DNA from: Streptomyces aidingensis
GTDB lineage: Bacteria > Actinomycetota > Actinomycetes > Streptomycetales > Streptomycetaceae
DNA: 64,000 nt
Assembly (NCBI RefSeq): GCF_900112355.1
Contig: NZ_FOLM01000003.1
Coordinates: 130,274 to 194,273, forward strand
Direction of reading: 5' to 3'
Shown here: in pieces, positions 26,277-34,077 of the stretch
How the letters are laid out: every line of letters begins with the position of its first letter
How positions within the stretch are numbered: position 1 is the stretch's first letter
Translations under genes and position numbers: made by a program
The notes under the pieces: generated by a model
Seen by the model: only the letters and a program-made list of their open reading frames with translations
Told to the model about the DNA's origin: nothing
Databases searched by the model: none

Positions 26277-27484
26277 CGCGCCCCCCGCTTGCCGCCGGTC
26301 ATGGCCGGGACCGGGGCGAGGGGCAGCCGGGCGCGGACGGCGAAGCCGCCCTCCGGCCGCGGCCGGGCGTCCAGCGTTCCGCCGAGCGCCGCCACCCGCT
26401 CCCGCATCCCCAGCAGCCCGGTGCCCGGCACCGGCGGCTGGTCCGCGGTGGCCCGTCCGTCGTCCTCGATCTCCACCGCCAGCTCCCCGGGCCGGTAGTC
26501 CACCCTTACCCGGGCCGGTGCGGCCGGCCCGGCATGGCGGGTGATGTTGGTCAGGGCCTCCTGCACGATCCGGTACGCGGCCCGGTCGGTCTCCTCCGGC
26601 AGCGGCCGGCGCCCGCCGGTGATCTCCAGGCGCACCGGCAGCCCGGTGGAGCGCGCCCGTTCCACCAACTGCGGCAGCCGGTCCAGCCCGCTGGCCGGGC
26701 CCGCCCCGTCCGCGTCCTCCTCGGCCTGCGGAGTGCGCAGCACCTCCAGCGTGGCGCGCAGCTCGCGCAGTGCGTCGCCGCTGGCCTCCTGGATGGCCAG
26801 CAGCGTCGGCGGCACCTCCTCGCCCCGCTTGCGGGCCAGATGGACCGCCACCCCGGCCTGCACCTTGATCACCGAGATGGAGTGGGTGAGCGAGTCGTGC
26901 AGCTCCCGGGCGATGCGCAGCCGTTCCTCGCCCGCCCGGCGCCGGGCCATCTCCTCCCGGGTCCGCTCCGCCTCGGCCGCCCGCTCCTCCACCTGCCGGA
27001 TATAGGCCGAGCGCTGCCGGGAGACCTCGCCGAACACGGCCGCCGCCACCAGCCAGCCCAGCAGCAGAAAGGTCTCCCGGGAGCCGTTGTCGGCGGGCGT
27101 GCCGCCCAGCCCGCCCGCGTCCTTGACGATCGCCACCACCATGGCCAGCGCCGGCACCACCGCCAGTCTGCGGTGGCCGAACCGGACCGCCGTGTACAGC
27201 GCGACCAGCAGCGGGATCACCCCGGCGTTCCCGGGGAAGTCGCGCAGATGGTAGACGAGCATGCAGCCGGTGGAGATCAGCAGCACCGGCACCGGCCAGC
27301 GGGTCCGCACCGCCAGCGCCAGCGCGCCGGTCAGCATCAGCAGATAGGCGACCTGGTCCAGATGGGTGCCGGCGGGCGGAGCGAGCAGGGCGCCCGTCAC
27401 CGCCGCCGCGGCCACGCAGACCGCCAGCACCCCGTCACGCCAGGGGGAGCGGCGGGGGCAGCGTTCGCTGCGACGCAGGTGCAT
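26273..27484 (-). CDS. Sensor histidine kinase (HisKA_3 type)
   Basis: A 403-residue membrane kinase, partner of the regulator that follows. The N-terminal half has about five membrane segments with little outside loop, typical of intramembrane-sensing NarX-like kinases of actinobacteria. A short coiled coil ('EERAAEAERTREEMARRR') leads to the dimerisation domain with the phosphoacceptor His in 'RIARELHDSLTHSISVI'. It ends with an HATPase_c domain ('EALTNITRHA', 'IEDDGRA', 'GTGLLGMRERV'). The ATG at 27484 is preferred; a TACGCT hexamer 7 nt before it suggests leaderless initiation. Confidence 0.92.
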   Translation of the reverse strand: MHLRRSERCPRRSPWRDGVLAVCVAAAAVTGALLAPPAGTHLDQVAYLLMLTGALALAVRTRWPVPVLLISTGCMLVYHLRDFPGNAGVIPLLVALYTAVRFGHRRLAVVPALAMVVAIVKDAGGLGGTPADNGSRETFLLLGWLVAAAVFGEVSRQRSAYIRQVEERAAEAERTREEMARRRAGEERLRIARELHDSLTHSISVIKVQAGVAVHLARKRGEEVPPTLLAIQEASGDALRELRATLEVLRTPQAEEDADGAGPASGLDRLPQLVERARSTGLPVRLEITGGRRPLPEETDRAAYRIVQEALTNITRHAGPAAPARVRVDYRPGELAVEIEDDGRATADQPPVPGTGLLGMRERVAALGGTLDARPRPEGGFAVRARLPLAPVPAMTGGKRGAR

Positions 27485-27591
27485 GACGGGAGCGTAGCCC
27501 GCCCGGACCATCCGCCACCTGCGCCGGGAGAAGGAGATCGCGCCTACTCCCGGGGGAGGAGACGCACCCGGCGCCGCCCCGGGCCGCACGG

Positions 27592-28092
27592 TCAGCCGGT
27601 GGCGGCCGGCCGGGGGTAACCCTCCTCGGGGGCGATGACGCAGGAGGTCCGCCCGCCGTGCCGCCAGTTGGCCGGAGCGTCCTGGAGCCGGACGGCGAGT
27701 TCCTGCTCGGTGAGCCCTTCCTGGGGCGAGCCGGGCAGTGGCGAGCCGGCCAGCGCCGCCAGATAGTCCTGGGCCTCCCAGGCGTTCTCGAACTCCCAGC
27801 GGTCCCCCGGCTGTACGGCCAGATCGGGGCCGACCCGGGTCTGGCCGGCGCCCTCGAACTCCAGCGCCGCCCAGTTGCCGTCGAATCCGCACCGGGCGTC
27901 ACCGGCCTGCCCGCCGGGCAGGTACACCCAGTCACCGGCCGACCGCGGGGCACCGGTGCCGCCGCTGCCGCCGCTGCCGAGAGGCGTGCCGAACAGAATC
28001 CAGGTCGCCATGGAGATCAGCAGGGACACGGCGATGCCCCGGGGCGGTCGCCAGCCGCCTCCGCGCTCGGTCTCCGACGGATCCTCCGGCAC
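27592..28092 (-). CDS. Single-span membrane protein of unknown function
   Basis: A 166-residue protein with a short charged N terminus, one membrane segment (residues about 19-36, 'GIAVSLLISMATWILFG') and an outside domain of about 120 residues. That domain contains two cysteines that could pair (in 'DARCGFDGN' and 'RTSCVIAPEEG'). A GTG at 28092 with a TAGCCT hexamer upstream supports the start. I do not recognise the family. It is upstream of the histidine kinase on the same strand but about 110 bp away, so a link to the sensor is possible but unproven. Confidence 0.72.
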   Translation of the reverse strand: MPEDPSETERGGGWRPPRGIAVSLLISMATWILFGTPLGSGGSGGTGAPRSAGDWVYLPGGQAGDARCGFDGNWAALEFEGAGQTRVGPDLAVQPGDRWEFENAWEAQDYLAALAGSPLPGSPQEGLTEQELAVRLQDAPANWRHGGRTSCVIAPEEGYPRPAATG

Positions 28093-28161
28093 CCTTGCAG
28101 GCTATCCGGCGTCCGCGGTTTCCGGGGCCCGGGGGCCTGCCCGGCCGCTTCCGGGGCCGCT

Positions 28162-28959
28162 TCAGCCGGCCAGCGCCCGGCCCGCGGCGGCCGGCGGGCG
28201 GGCCGCGGCCACGGCGCGGTCGTAGCGATGCGCCAGCAGGGCGGCCAGCTCGGGCGCGTCACCCAGCACCGGGGCCAGCAGATCGGCGCCCGCCTCCCGG
28301 GCGCCCGCGGCGATCCGGTCCGGCAGAAAGCCGGGGGCGATGACATGGGGCGCCACCACCACCCGGCGGACGCCCTCGGCGCGCAGCGCGCGGACGGCGT
28401 CCGCCGTGCGGGGCGGGCACGCGGAGGCGAACGCGGGCCGCACGGCGCACCAGCCAGCGGTGCGCCGCCACTCCCGCGCGGTCTGTGCGATCACCGCGAT
28501 CGCCTCCGGGTCCGAGGAGCCCGCCGAGGCCAGCACCACACCGGTGGCGGCGCGCTCGGCGGCGCTCGCGGTCCGCAGCCCGGCCTCGGCCAGCCGCCGG
28601 GTGAGGGCGGCGGTCAGCAGCGGGTGCGGACCGAGCACTTCGGCCTGGCGGACGGCCAGGCCGGGCAGCCGCGCGGTCTCCTCGCCCAGCACACCGGGAA
28701 TGTCGTGCTTGGCGTGGAACGCGCGGGTGAGCAGCAGCGGCAGGGCGACCACCCGCCGCACCCCGTCGCCGTGCAGCCGGGTCAGTGCCTGCCGCACGGT
28801 GGGGAGGTTGAAGTCCAGGTGGCACAGCTCCACGCGGATGCCGGGGCGCAGTGCCCGTACCCGTTCGGTGAGCGCCGCGACCGTGGCCGCGTGCCGGGCG
28901 TCGCGGCTGCCGTGCGCCACCACCAGGAGCGAGGGCAGCGAGGGAAGAAGACGGGTCAT
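28162..28959 (-). CDS. CbiX/SirB-like chelatase of the sulfur operon
   Basis: A 265-residue protein with two CbiX/SirB-type halves. The first carries the metal-binding His in 'LLVVAHGSRD', 'ELCHLDFN' and 'LPLLLTRAFHAKHDIP'; the second has 'VVAPHVIAPGFLPDRI'. Such enzymes insert Fe2+ into sirohydrochlorin (sirohaem) or Co2+ in B12 synthesis. Because it is the last gene of the sulfite-reductase operon, insertion of iron to make sirohaem for the reductase is the most likely role (inference). Its ATG overlaps the permease stop (ATGA). Confidence 0.88.
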   Translation of the reverse strand: MTRLLPSLPSLLVVAHGSRDARHAATVAALTERVRALRPGIRVELCHLDFNLPTVRQALTRLHGDGVRRVVALPLLLTRAFHAKHDIPGVLGEETARLPGLAVRQAEVLGPHPLLTAALTRRLAEAGLRTASAAERAATGVVLASAGSSDPEAIAVIAQTAREWRRTAGWCAVRPAFASACPPRTADAVRALRAEGVRRVVVAPHVIAPGFLPDRIAAGAREAGADLLAPVLGDAPELAALLAHRYDRAVAAARPPAAAGRALAG

Positions 28960-29903
28960 GGGATGGTGAGTCCCCGGTTGGTGAGCAGGCGGCGTTCCAG
29001 CGGCTGGAAGAGGGCGGACTCGACCAGCACGCCGACGGCGAGGATGAGCAGCACCGAGGCCAGCACCAGGCTCATGGAGTTGCTCTCCTTGCCCTCGGCC
29101 AGCATCTGGCCGATGCCCGGCAGCGGGGTGGCGGTGATCAGCTCGGCGGTCATCAGCGCCCGCCAGCCGAAGGTCCAGCCCTGGCGCAGCGCCGAGAGGA
29201 AGCCCGGGAGCGCTGCCGGCACCACCACCAGCGCGGTGCCGCGCAGCCCGGTGGCGCCCATCGAGCGGCCGGCCCGCAGCAGCAGCGGCGGCAGCTGTTC
29301 GACGGTGGCGATCACCGTCACCGCGATCGAGGGCACCGCGCCCAGCAGCACCGTCGCGTAGACCGCGCCCTCGGAGTTGCCCAGGGCGATGATCGCCACC
29401 GGTACCAGGGCGGCGGCCGGCAGGGACTGGATGGCGGTCAGGGTCGGCCGCAGCACGGTGCGCAGCGGCGCCACCCGGGTCAGCAGCAGCCCCAGCGGCA
29501 GTCCGATGGCCGCGGCCAGGCCGAAGCCGAAGACGCAGCGCAGGGTGGAGTGCCAGATCGCGGGCAGCAGGGTGCCGTCCGACCAGGCGTCGCCCAGCTC
29601 GCCGAAGACGGCCGAGGGGGCGGGCAGCACCTGCGACCAGTTGAGCAGGTAGGCGGTCTGCCACAGGGCCAGGACCAGGGCGGCGGCCAGCAGCGGCGGG
29701 GTGGCCTTGGCCAGCAGCCGCTGGGCACCGGACCCTTTCTGCTCGGCGCGGGTCTCCAGGGCGTCCAGCCCGGAGGCCATGGACTGGGCGTCGTCGGCCG
29801 CGTGTGCCGTGCCGTGGTCCGTGCCGGGTTCTGTGCCGTGCGCCGCCGCGGGGTCCGGCACGGAGGCGGCGGCCGGTGCGGCGCCGGGCTCAGGTGCGGG
29901 CAT
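28956..29903 (-). CDS. ssuC: ABC transporter permease, SsuC/TauC type
   Basis: A 315-residue membrane protein with about six membrane segments after a 60-residue Ala/Pro/Asp-rich cytosolic leader. The BPD-type loop is seen as 'EQLPPLLLRAGRSMGATG' with 'ALPGFLSALRQGW'. It belongs to the nitrate/sulfonate/taurine branch of importers. The start overlaps the ATPase gene by 14 bp. No substrate-binding protein gene is adjacent, although one normally accompanies this pair; the substrate (sulfate, sulfonate) is inferred from the operon. The symbol is by family similarity only. Confidence 0.85.
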   Translation of the reverse strand: MPAPEPGAAPAAASVPDPAAAHGTEPGTDHGTAHAADDAQSMASGLDALETRAEQKGSGAQRLLAKATPPLLAAALVLALWQTAYLLNWSQVLPAPSAVFGELGDAWSDGTLLPAIWHSTLRCVFGFGLAAAIGLPLGLLLTRVAPLRTVLRPTLTAIQSLPAAALVPVAIIALGNSEGAVYATVLLGAVPSIAVTVIATVEQLPPLLLRAGRSMGATGLRGTALVVVPAALPGFLSALRQGWTFGWRALMTAELITATPLPGIGQMLAEGKESNSMSLVLASVLLILAVGVLVESALFQPLERRLLTNRGLTIP

Positions 29904-30717
29904 GGCGGACGATCTCCTGATGCAGATGGCCGGTGATCTCGGTGGCCAGCGAGGCCACCCCGCCGTCCTCGATCCGGCGCGGGCAGGGCAGTTCCACCCG
30001 CCACTCGCGGGCGATCCGCCCGGGCCGGGAGGACAGCAGCACCACCCGCTGCCCGAGCCGCACCGCCTCCCGCACGTTGTGGGTGACGAACAGCACGGTG
30101 AACTGCCGCTCCTGCCAGAGCCTGGTCAGCTCCTCGTGCAGCAGGTCGCGGGTGATCGCGTCCAGCGCGGCGAACGGCTCGTCCATCAGCAGCACATCGC
30201 TGCCCTGGGCCAGCGAGCGGGCCAGCGCCACCCGCTGCCGCATGCCTCCGGAGAGCTGGTGCACCCGCTTGCCGTAGGCGCCGGGCAGATGGACCAGCTC
30301 CAGCAGTTCCTCGGCGCGCTCCCGGCGGCCGGACCTGGGCACCCCGGCCAGCCGCAGTGCCAGCTCGATGTTGCGGCCCGCGCTCAGCCAGGGGAACAGG
30401 GCATGGTCCTGGAACATCAGTGCCGGCCGCCCGGCCGCCACCCGGACCTGCCCGGCGCTGGGCCGGTCCAGCCCGGCGACCAGGTTCAGCAGCGTGGACT
30501 TGCCGCAGCCGGAGGCGCCGAGCAGGCAGACGAACTCGCCGGGCGCCACGTCGAGGCTGATCTCGTCCAGCACCAGGTTGCGGGCGCCGGCCGGGCCGTA
30601 TGCCTTGGAGACCGCCTCCAGCCGGACGGCGGGGCCGGTACCGGGCAGGGTGCCGGTCCCGGCGGCGGTGCGGGAGGTGCCGGTGGTGGTGCGGGGTGCG
30701 GCGAGTCCGGTGCTCAT
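29890..30717 (-). CDS. ssuB: ABC transporter ATP-binding protein, SsuB/TauB type
   Basis: A 275-residue ATPase. It has a Walker A 'GASGCGKSTL' near residue 68, a Q-loop 'LMFQDHALFPW', the ABC signature 'LSGGMRQRVALARSL', a Walker B 'VLLMDEPFAALD' and the switch His in 'FVTHNVREA'. It energises the SsuC-type permease that follows. It starts one nucleotide after the cysN stop, within the sulfate-assimilation operon. The exact substrate is not shown by sequence. Confidence 0.9.
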   Translation of the reverse strand: MSTGLAAPRTTTGTSRTAAGTGTLPGTGPAVRLEAVSKAYGPAGARNLVLDEISLDVAPGEFVCLLGASGCGKSTLLNLVAGLDRPSAGQVRVAAGRPALMFQDHALFPWLSAGRNIELALRLAGVPRSGRRERAEELLELVHLPGAYGKRVHQLSGGMRQRVALARSLAQGSDVLLMDEPFAALDAITRDLLHEELTRLWQERQFTVLFVTHNVREAVRLGQRVVLLSSRPGRIAREWRVELPCPRRIEDGGVASLATEITGHLHQEIVRHART

Positions 30718-30718
30718 C

Positions 30719-32107
30719 TCAGAAATCCCATCCCTCGTCGTCCGTCGGGCCGGCGGCCTCGCCGGCCGCGCCGCGGGCGGCGCCGGCGAAGGCGTCGCCG
30801 GCCATGCCGGCGGTGAGCGTGGTGCCGTCCGCCGGGTCGATCAGCAGGAAGGAGCCGGTGCGGCGGGAGTCCGCGTAGTCGTCCACGGCCAGCGGCTCGG
30901 CGGTGCGCAGCACCACCCGGCCGATGTCGTTGGCGGCCAGCGCGCCCGGTGCGGGCTGCTGGGAGAGGTCGGCCAGCGACAGCCGGGAGGGGATCTCCTT
31001 GACGATCGCCTTGACCGTGCGGGTGGTGTGCTTCAGCAGCACCCGGGCGCCCGGGGTGAGCGGGCGGTCGTGCAGATGGCAGACGGTGGCGGTCAGGTCC
31101 TGGACGGGCTCGGCCCCGGTGCCCTCGGGGACGATCAGATCGCCGCGCGAGACGTCCAGGTCGTCGGTGAGCCGCACGGTGACGGACTGCGGCGCCCAGG
31201 CCACGTCCACCGGCTCGCCCAGCAGGTCGATCCCGGCGATGGTGCTGGAGCGCCCGGAGGGCAGCACGGTGACCCGCCGGCCGGTGCGCAGCACGCCGGA
31301 GGCGATCTGGCCCGCGTAGCCGCGGTAGTCGGGGTGCTCGGCGGTCTGCGGCCGGATCACGTACTGCACCGGGAAGCGGGCCGGCTCGGCCGACGGGTCG
31401 TGGCCGACCGGCACCGTCTCCAGGTACTCCAGCACGGTGGGGCCGCCGTACCAGTCCATGGTGGCGGAGGGGGTGACCACGTTGTCCCCGGCCAGCGCGG
31501 AGATCGGGATGGCCTTGACGTCCGGCACGCCCAGCGAGGCGGCGTACTCGGTGAACTCCGCGGCGATGGCGGCGAAGACGTCCTCGGCGTAGCCCACCAG
31601 GTCCATCTTGTTGACCGCCAGCACCACATGCGGCACGCGCAGCAGGGCGGCCACCGCGGCGTGCCGCCGGGTCTGCTCCACCACGCCGTTGCGGGCGTCC
31701 ACCAGCACCAGGGCCAGCTCGGCGGTGGAGGCCCCGGTGACCATGTTGCGGGTGTACTGCACATGGCCGGGGGTGTCGGCCAGGATGAAGCGGCGCCGCG
31801 GGGTGGCGAAGTAGCGGTAGGCCACGTCGATGGTGATGCCCTGCTCGCGCTCGGCGCGCAGGCCGTCGGTCAGCAGCGCCAGGTCGGGCGCCTCCTGGCC
31901 GCGGCTGCGGGAGGCGTGCTCGACCGCCTCCAGCTGGTCGGCCAGTACCGACTTGGAGTCGTGCAGCAGTCGTCCGACCAGGGTGGACTTGCCGTCGTCC
32001 ACCGAGCCGGCGGTGGCGAACCGCAGCAGTGCGGTGGCTCCGGTGTCCGCGGGGACGTCCGGGGCGGCGGGACTGCCGGCGGGGGAGCCGGGGGTCGGGG
32101 GCGTCAT
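30719..32107 (-). CDS. cysN: Sulfate adenylyltransferase subunit 1 CysN
   Basis: The GTPase subunit of ATP sulfurylase, which drives formation of adenosine 5'-phosphosulfate with CysD. The 462-residue protein has the translation-factor GTPase motifs 'GSVDDGKSTLVGRLLHDSK', 'ADTPGHVQYTRNM' and 'VNKMDLVGY', then two beta-barrel domains. It lacks a C-terminal CysC (APS kinase) domain, which some actinobacteria have fused here. Start and cysD stop overlap by one base (TGATG). The C terminus is an acidic low-complexity tail. Confidence 0.94.
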   Translation of the reverse strand: MTPPTPGSPAGSPAAPDVPADTGATALLRFATAGSVDDGKSTLVGRLLHDSKSVLADQLEAVEHASRSRGQEAPDLALLTDGLRAEREQGITIDVAYRYFATPRRRFILADTPGHVQYTRNMVTGASTAELALVLVDARNGVVEQTRRHAAVAALLRVPHVVLAVNKMDLVGYAEDVFAAIAAEFTEYAASLGVPDVKAIPISALAGDNVVTPSATMDWYGGPTVLEYLETVPVGHDPSAEPARFPVQYVIRPQTAEHPDYRGYAGQIASGVLRTGRRVTVLPSGRSSTIAGIDLLGEPVDVAWAPQSVTVRLTDDLDVSRGDLIVPEGTGAEPVQDLTATVCHLHDRPLTPGARVLLKHTTRTVKAIVKEIPSRLSLADLSQQPAPGALAANDIGRVVLRTAEPLAVDDYADSRRTGSFLLIDPADGTTLTAGMAGDAFAGAARGAAGEAAGPTDDEGWDF

Positions 32108-33096
32108 CAGAAGTACCCTTCGCGCTTGCGGTCTTCCATGGCGGCCTCGGAGAGCTTGTCGTCGGCCCGGGTGGCGCCGCGCTCGGTGAGGCGGGAGGCG
32201 GCGATCTCGGCGATGACCTTGTCGATGGTGTCGGCGCCGGAGTCCACCGCGCCGGTGCAGGACATGTCGCCGACCGTGCGGTAGCGCACCCGGCGCTTCT
32301 CGGTGCGCTCGCCGTCCCTGGGGCCGCCCCACTCGCCGGGCGCCAGCCACATGCCGCCTCGCCGGAAGACCTCCCGCTCGTGGGCGTAGTAGATGGCGGG
32401 CAGCTCGATGTTCTCCCGGGCGATGTACTGCCAGACGTCCAGCTCGGTCCAGTTGGACAGCGGGAAGACCCGGACGTGCTCCCCGGGGGCGTGCCGCCCG
32501 TTGTACAGCTGCCACAGCTCGGGGCGCTGGCGGCGCGGGTCCCAGGCGCCGAACTCGTCGCGCAGCGAGAAGACCCGCTCCTTGGCGCGGGCCTTCTCCT
32601 CGTCCCGGCGTCCGCCGCCGAAGACCGCGTCGAAGCGGTTGCCGGAGATGGCGTCCAGCAGCGGCACGGTCTGCAGCGGGTTGCGGGTGCCGTCGGGACG
32701 CTCGCGCAGCGCGCCGCGGTCGATGTACTCCTGCACCGAGGCCACGTGCAGCCGCAGCCGGTGCGCGGCCACGGTGCGGTCCCGGTAGTCCAGCACCTCG
32801 GGGAAGTTGTGCCCGGTGTCCACGTGCAGCAGGGCGAACGGCACGGCGGCCGGGCGGAACGCCTTGAGCGCCAGGTGCAGCATGACGATGGAGTCCTTGC
32901 CGCCGGAGAACAGGATCACCGGGCGCTCGAACTCGCCGGCCACCTCCCGGAAGATGTGCACGGCCTCGGACTCCAGCGCGTCCAGGTGGGACAGCGCCCG
33001 GGGATTGCCGGACGCCTCGTCCTCCGCGCCGGAGCCCGCGGCCGTGGTGGCAGCGCCGGCACCGGTGGCGGCGGTCGGTCCGGTCACGCTCGTCAT
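32107..33096 (-). CDS. cysD: Sulfate adenylyltransferase subunit 2 CysD
   Basis: The catalytic adenylyltransferase subunit of ATP sulfurylase (sulfate plus ATP to APS). The 329-residue protein has a PP-loop 'ILFSGGKDSIVMLHL' near residue 60, 'LLHVDTGHNFPEV' and the 'FGGGRRDEEKARAKERVFS' signature. The N terminus (first 35 residues) is Ala/Thr/Gly filler. The ATG at 33096 has GGAGGA at good spacing. In S. coelicolor, as I recall it, cysC lies between cysD and cysH; here only 64 bp separate the two genes and cysC is absent. Confidence 0.95.
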   Translation of the reverse strand: MTSVTGPTAATGAGAATTAAGSGAEDEASGNPRALSHLDALESEAVHIFREVAGEFERPVILFSGGKDSIVMLHLALKAFRPAAVPFALLHVDTGHNFPEVLDYRDRTVAAHRLRLHVASVQEYIDRGALRERPDGTRNPLQTVPLLDAISGNRFDAVFGGGRRDEEKARAKERVFSLRDEFGAWDPRRQRPELWQLYNGRHAPGEHVRVFPLSNWTELDVWQYIARENIELPAIYYAHEREVFRRGGMWLAPGEWGGPRDGERTEKRRVRYRTVGDMSCTGAVDSGADTIDKVIAEIAASRLTERGATRADDKLSEAAMEDRKREGYF

Positions 33097-33160
33097 GCCA
33101 GTCCTCCAACGGTTGCTGTGGTCCATCGGGGCGTCGCCGGGGCGTTCTGCGGCGGGGTCA

Positions 33161-33874
33161 TCAGCCGTGCAGTCCGCACTCGGTCTTGTTGAAACCGGCC
33201 CAGCGGCCGGCCCGGGCGTCCTCGCCGGCCGCCGGCTTGCGGGTGCAGGGGGCGCAGCCGATGGAGGTGTAGCCCTCCTGGAGCAGCGGGTTGACCAGCA
33301 GGCCGTGCTCGGCGGCGTAGCGCTCCACGTCGTCCTGGGTCCAGCGGGCGATCGGGGAGATCTTGACCTTGCCCCGGGCCGCGTCCCAGCCCACCACCGG
33401 GGTGTTCGCCCGGGTCGGGGCCTGGTCGCGGCGCAGTCCGGTGACCCAGGCGTCGTAGCGGGCCAGGCCCCGCTCCAGCGGCTCCACCTTGCGCATGGCG
33501 CAGCACCGGTTGGGGTCGCGGGCGTAGAGCTTCTCGCCGTACTGCGCGTCCTGCTCGGCCACGGTGAGCCGGGGGGTGAGGGAGATCAGGCTGACGTCCA
33601 TCACCGCGGCCACCGCGTCCCGGGTGCCGAGGGTCTCGGGGAAGTGGTAGCCGGTGTCCAGGAACACCACGTCCACGCCGGGGTGCGCCCGGGAGGCCAG
33701 ATGGGCGACCACGACCTCCTCCATGGAGGAGGTCACGCACCAGTTGTCGCCGAAGGTCCCGGACGCCCAGCGCAGCACCTCCAGCGCGTCGGCGTCCTCC
33801 AGTTCGCGGCCGGCCCGTTCGGCGAGCCGCCGCAGTTCCTCGGTGTCACGGGTCTCATGGGCGGTGGTGCTCAT
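33161..33874 (-). CDS. cysH: Assimilatory APS reductase CysH (4Fe-4S type)
   Basis: Reduces adenylyl sulfate to sulfite with thioredoxin. The 237-residue protein has the two Cys pairs that bind the 4Fe-4S cluster, Cys124/Cys125 (RCCAMRKV) and Cys207/Cys210 (CAPC), which mark enzymes that prefer APS over PAPS. The catalytic Cys233 is in the C-terminal 'KTECGLHG'. This explains how the operon can work without APS kinase. The start overlaps the zinc-ribbon gene by 4 bp. Confidence 0.95.
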   Translation of the reverse strand: MSTTAHETRDTEELRRLAERAGRELEDADALEVLRWASGTFGDNWCVTSSMEEVVVAHLASRAHPGVDVVFLDTGYHFPETLGTRDAVAAVMDVSLISLTPRLTVAEQDAQYGEKLYARDPNRCCAMRKVEPLERGLARYDAWVTGLRRDQAPTRANTPVVGWDAARGKVKISPIARWTQDDVERYAAEHGLLVNPLLQEGYTSIGCAPCTRKPAAGEDARAGRWAGFNKTECGLHG

Positions 33875-34077
33875 CGCGGTGCCTCCCGGTGCGTGTGATC
33901 CGGTTCGGTGCGGTGTTCCGGGGTGCGGCGCAGTCCGGCGGCCAGCAGGCCCAGGAAGGCGAGCCGGAAGGCCCGGTTGCAGGCGCCGCATTCCCAGGCG
34001 CCGTGGCCCTCCTCGCTGGGGCGCAGGTCCTCGTCGCCGCAGTAGGGGCAGTAGTAGGGGGCGGCCCGCTCGGTCAT
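33871..34077 (-). CDS. Small zinc-ribbon protein of the sulfur operon
   Basis: A 68-residue protein with two CxxC pairs (YYCPYCGDED and WECGACNRAF, residues about 10-36) that should bind one zinc, followed by an Arg/His/Glu-rich tail. It is translationally coupled at both ends: ATGA overlap with the sulfite reductase stop and ATGA overlap with the cysH start. Homologues sit between sulfite reductase and cysH in other streptomycetes. The function is unknown; a ferredoxin-like or assembly role for the reductase is only a guess. Confidence 0.85.
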   Translation of the reverse strand: MTERAAPYYCPYCGDEDLRPSEEGHGAWECGACNRAFRLAFLGLLAAGLRRTPEHRTEPDHTHREAPR

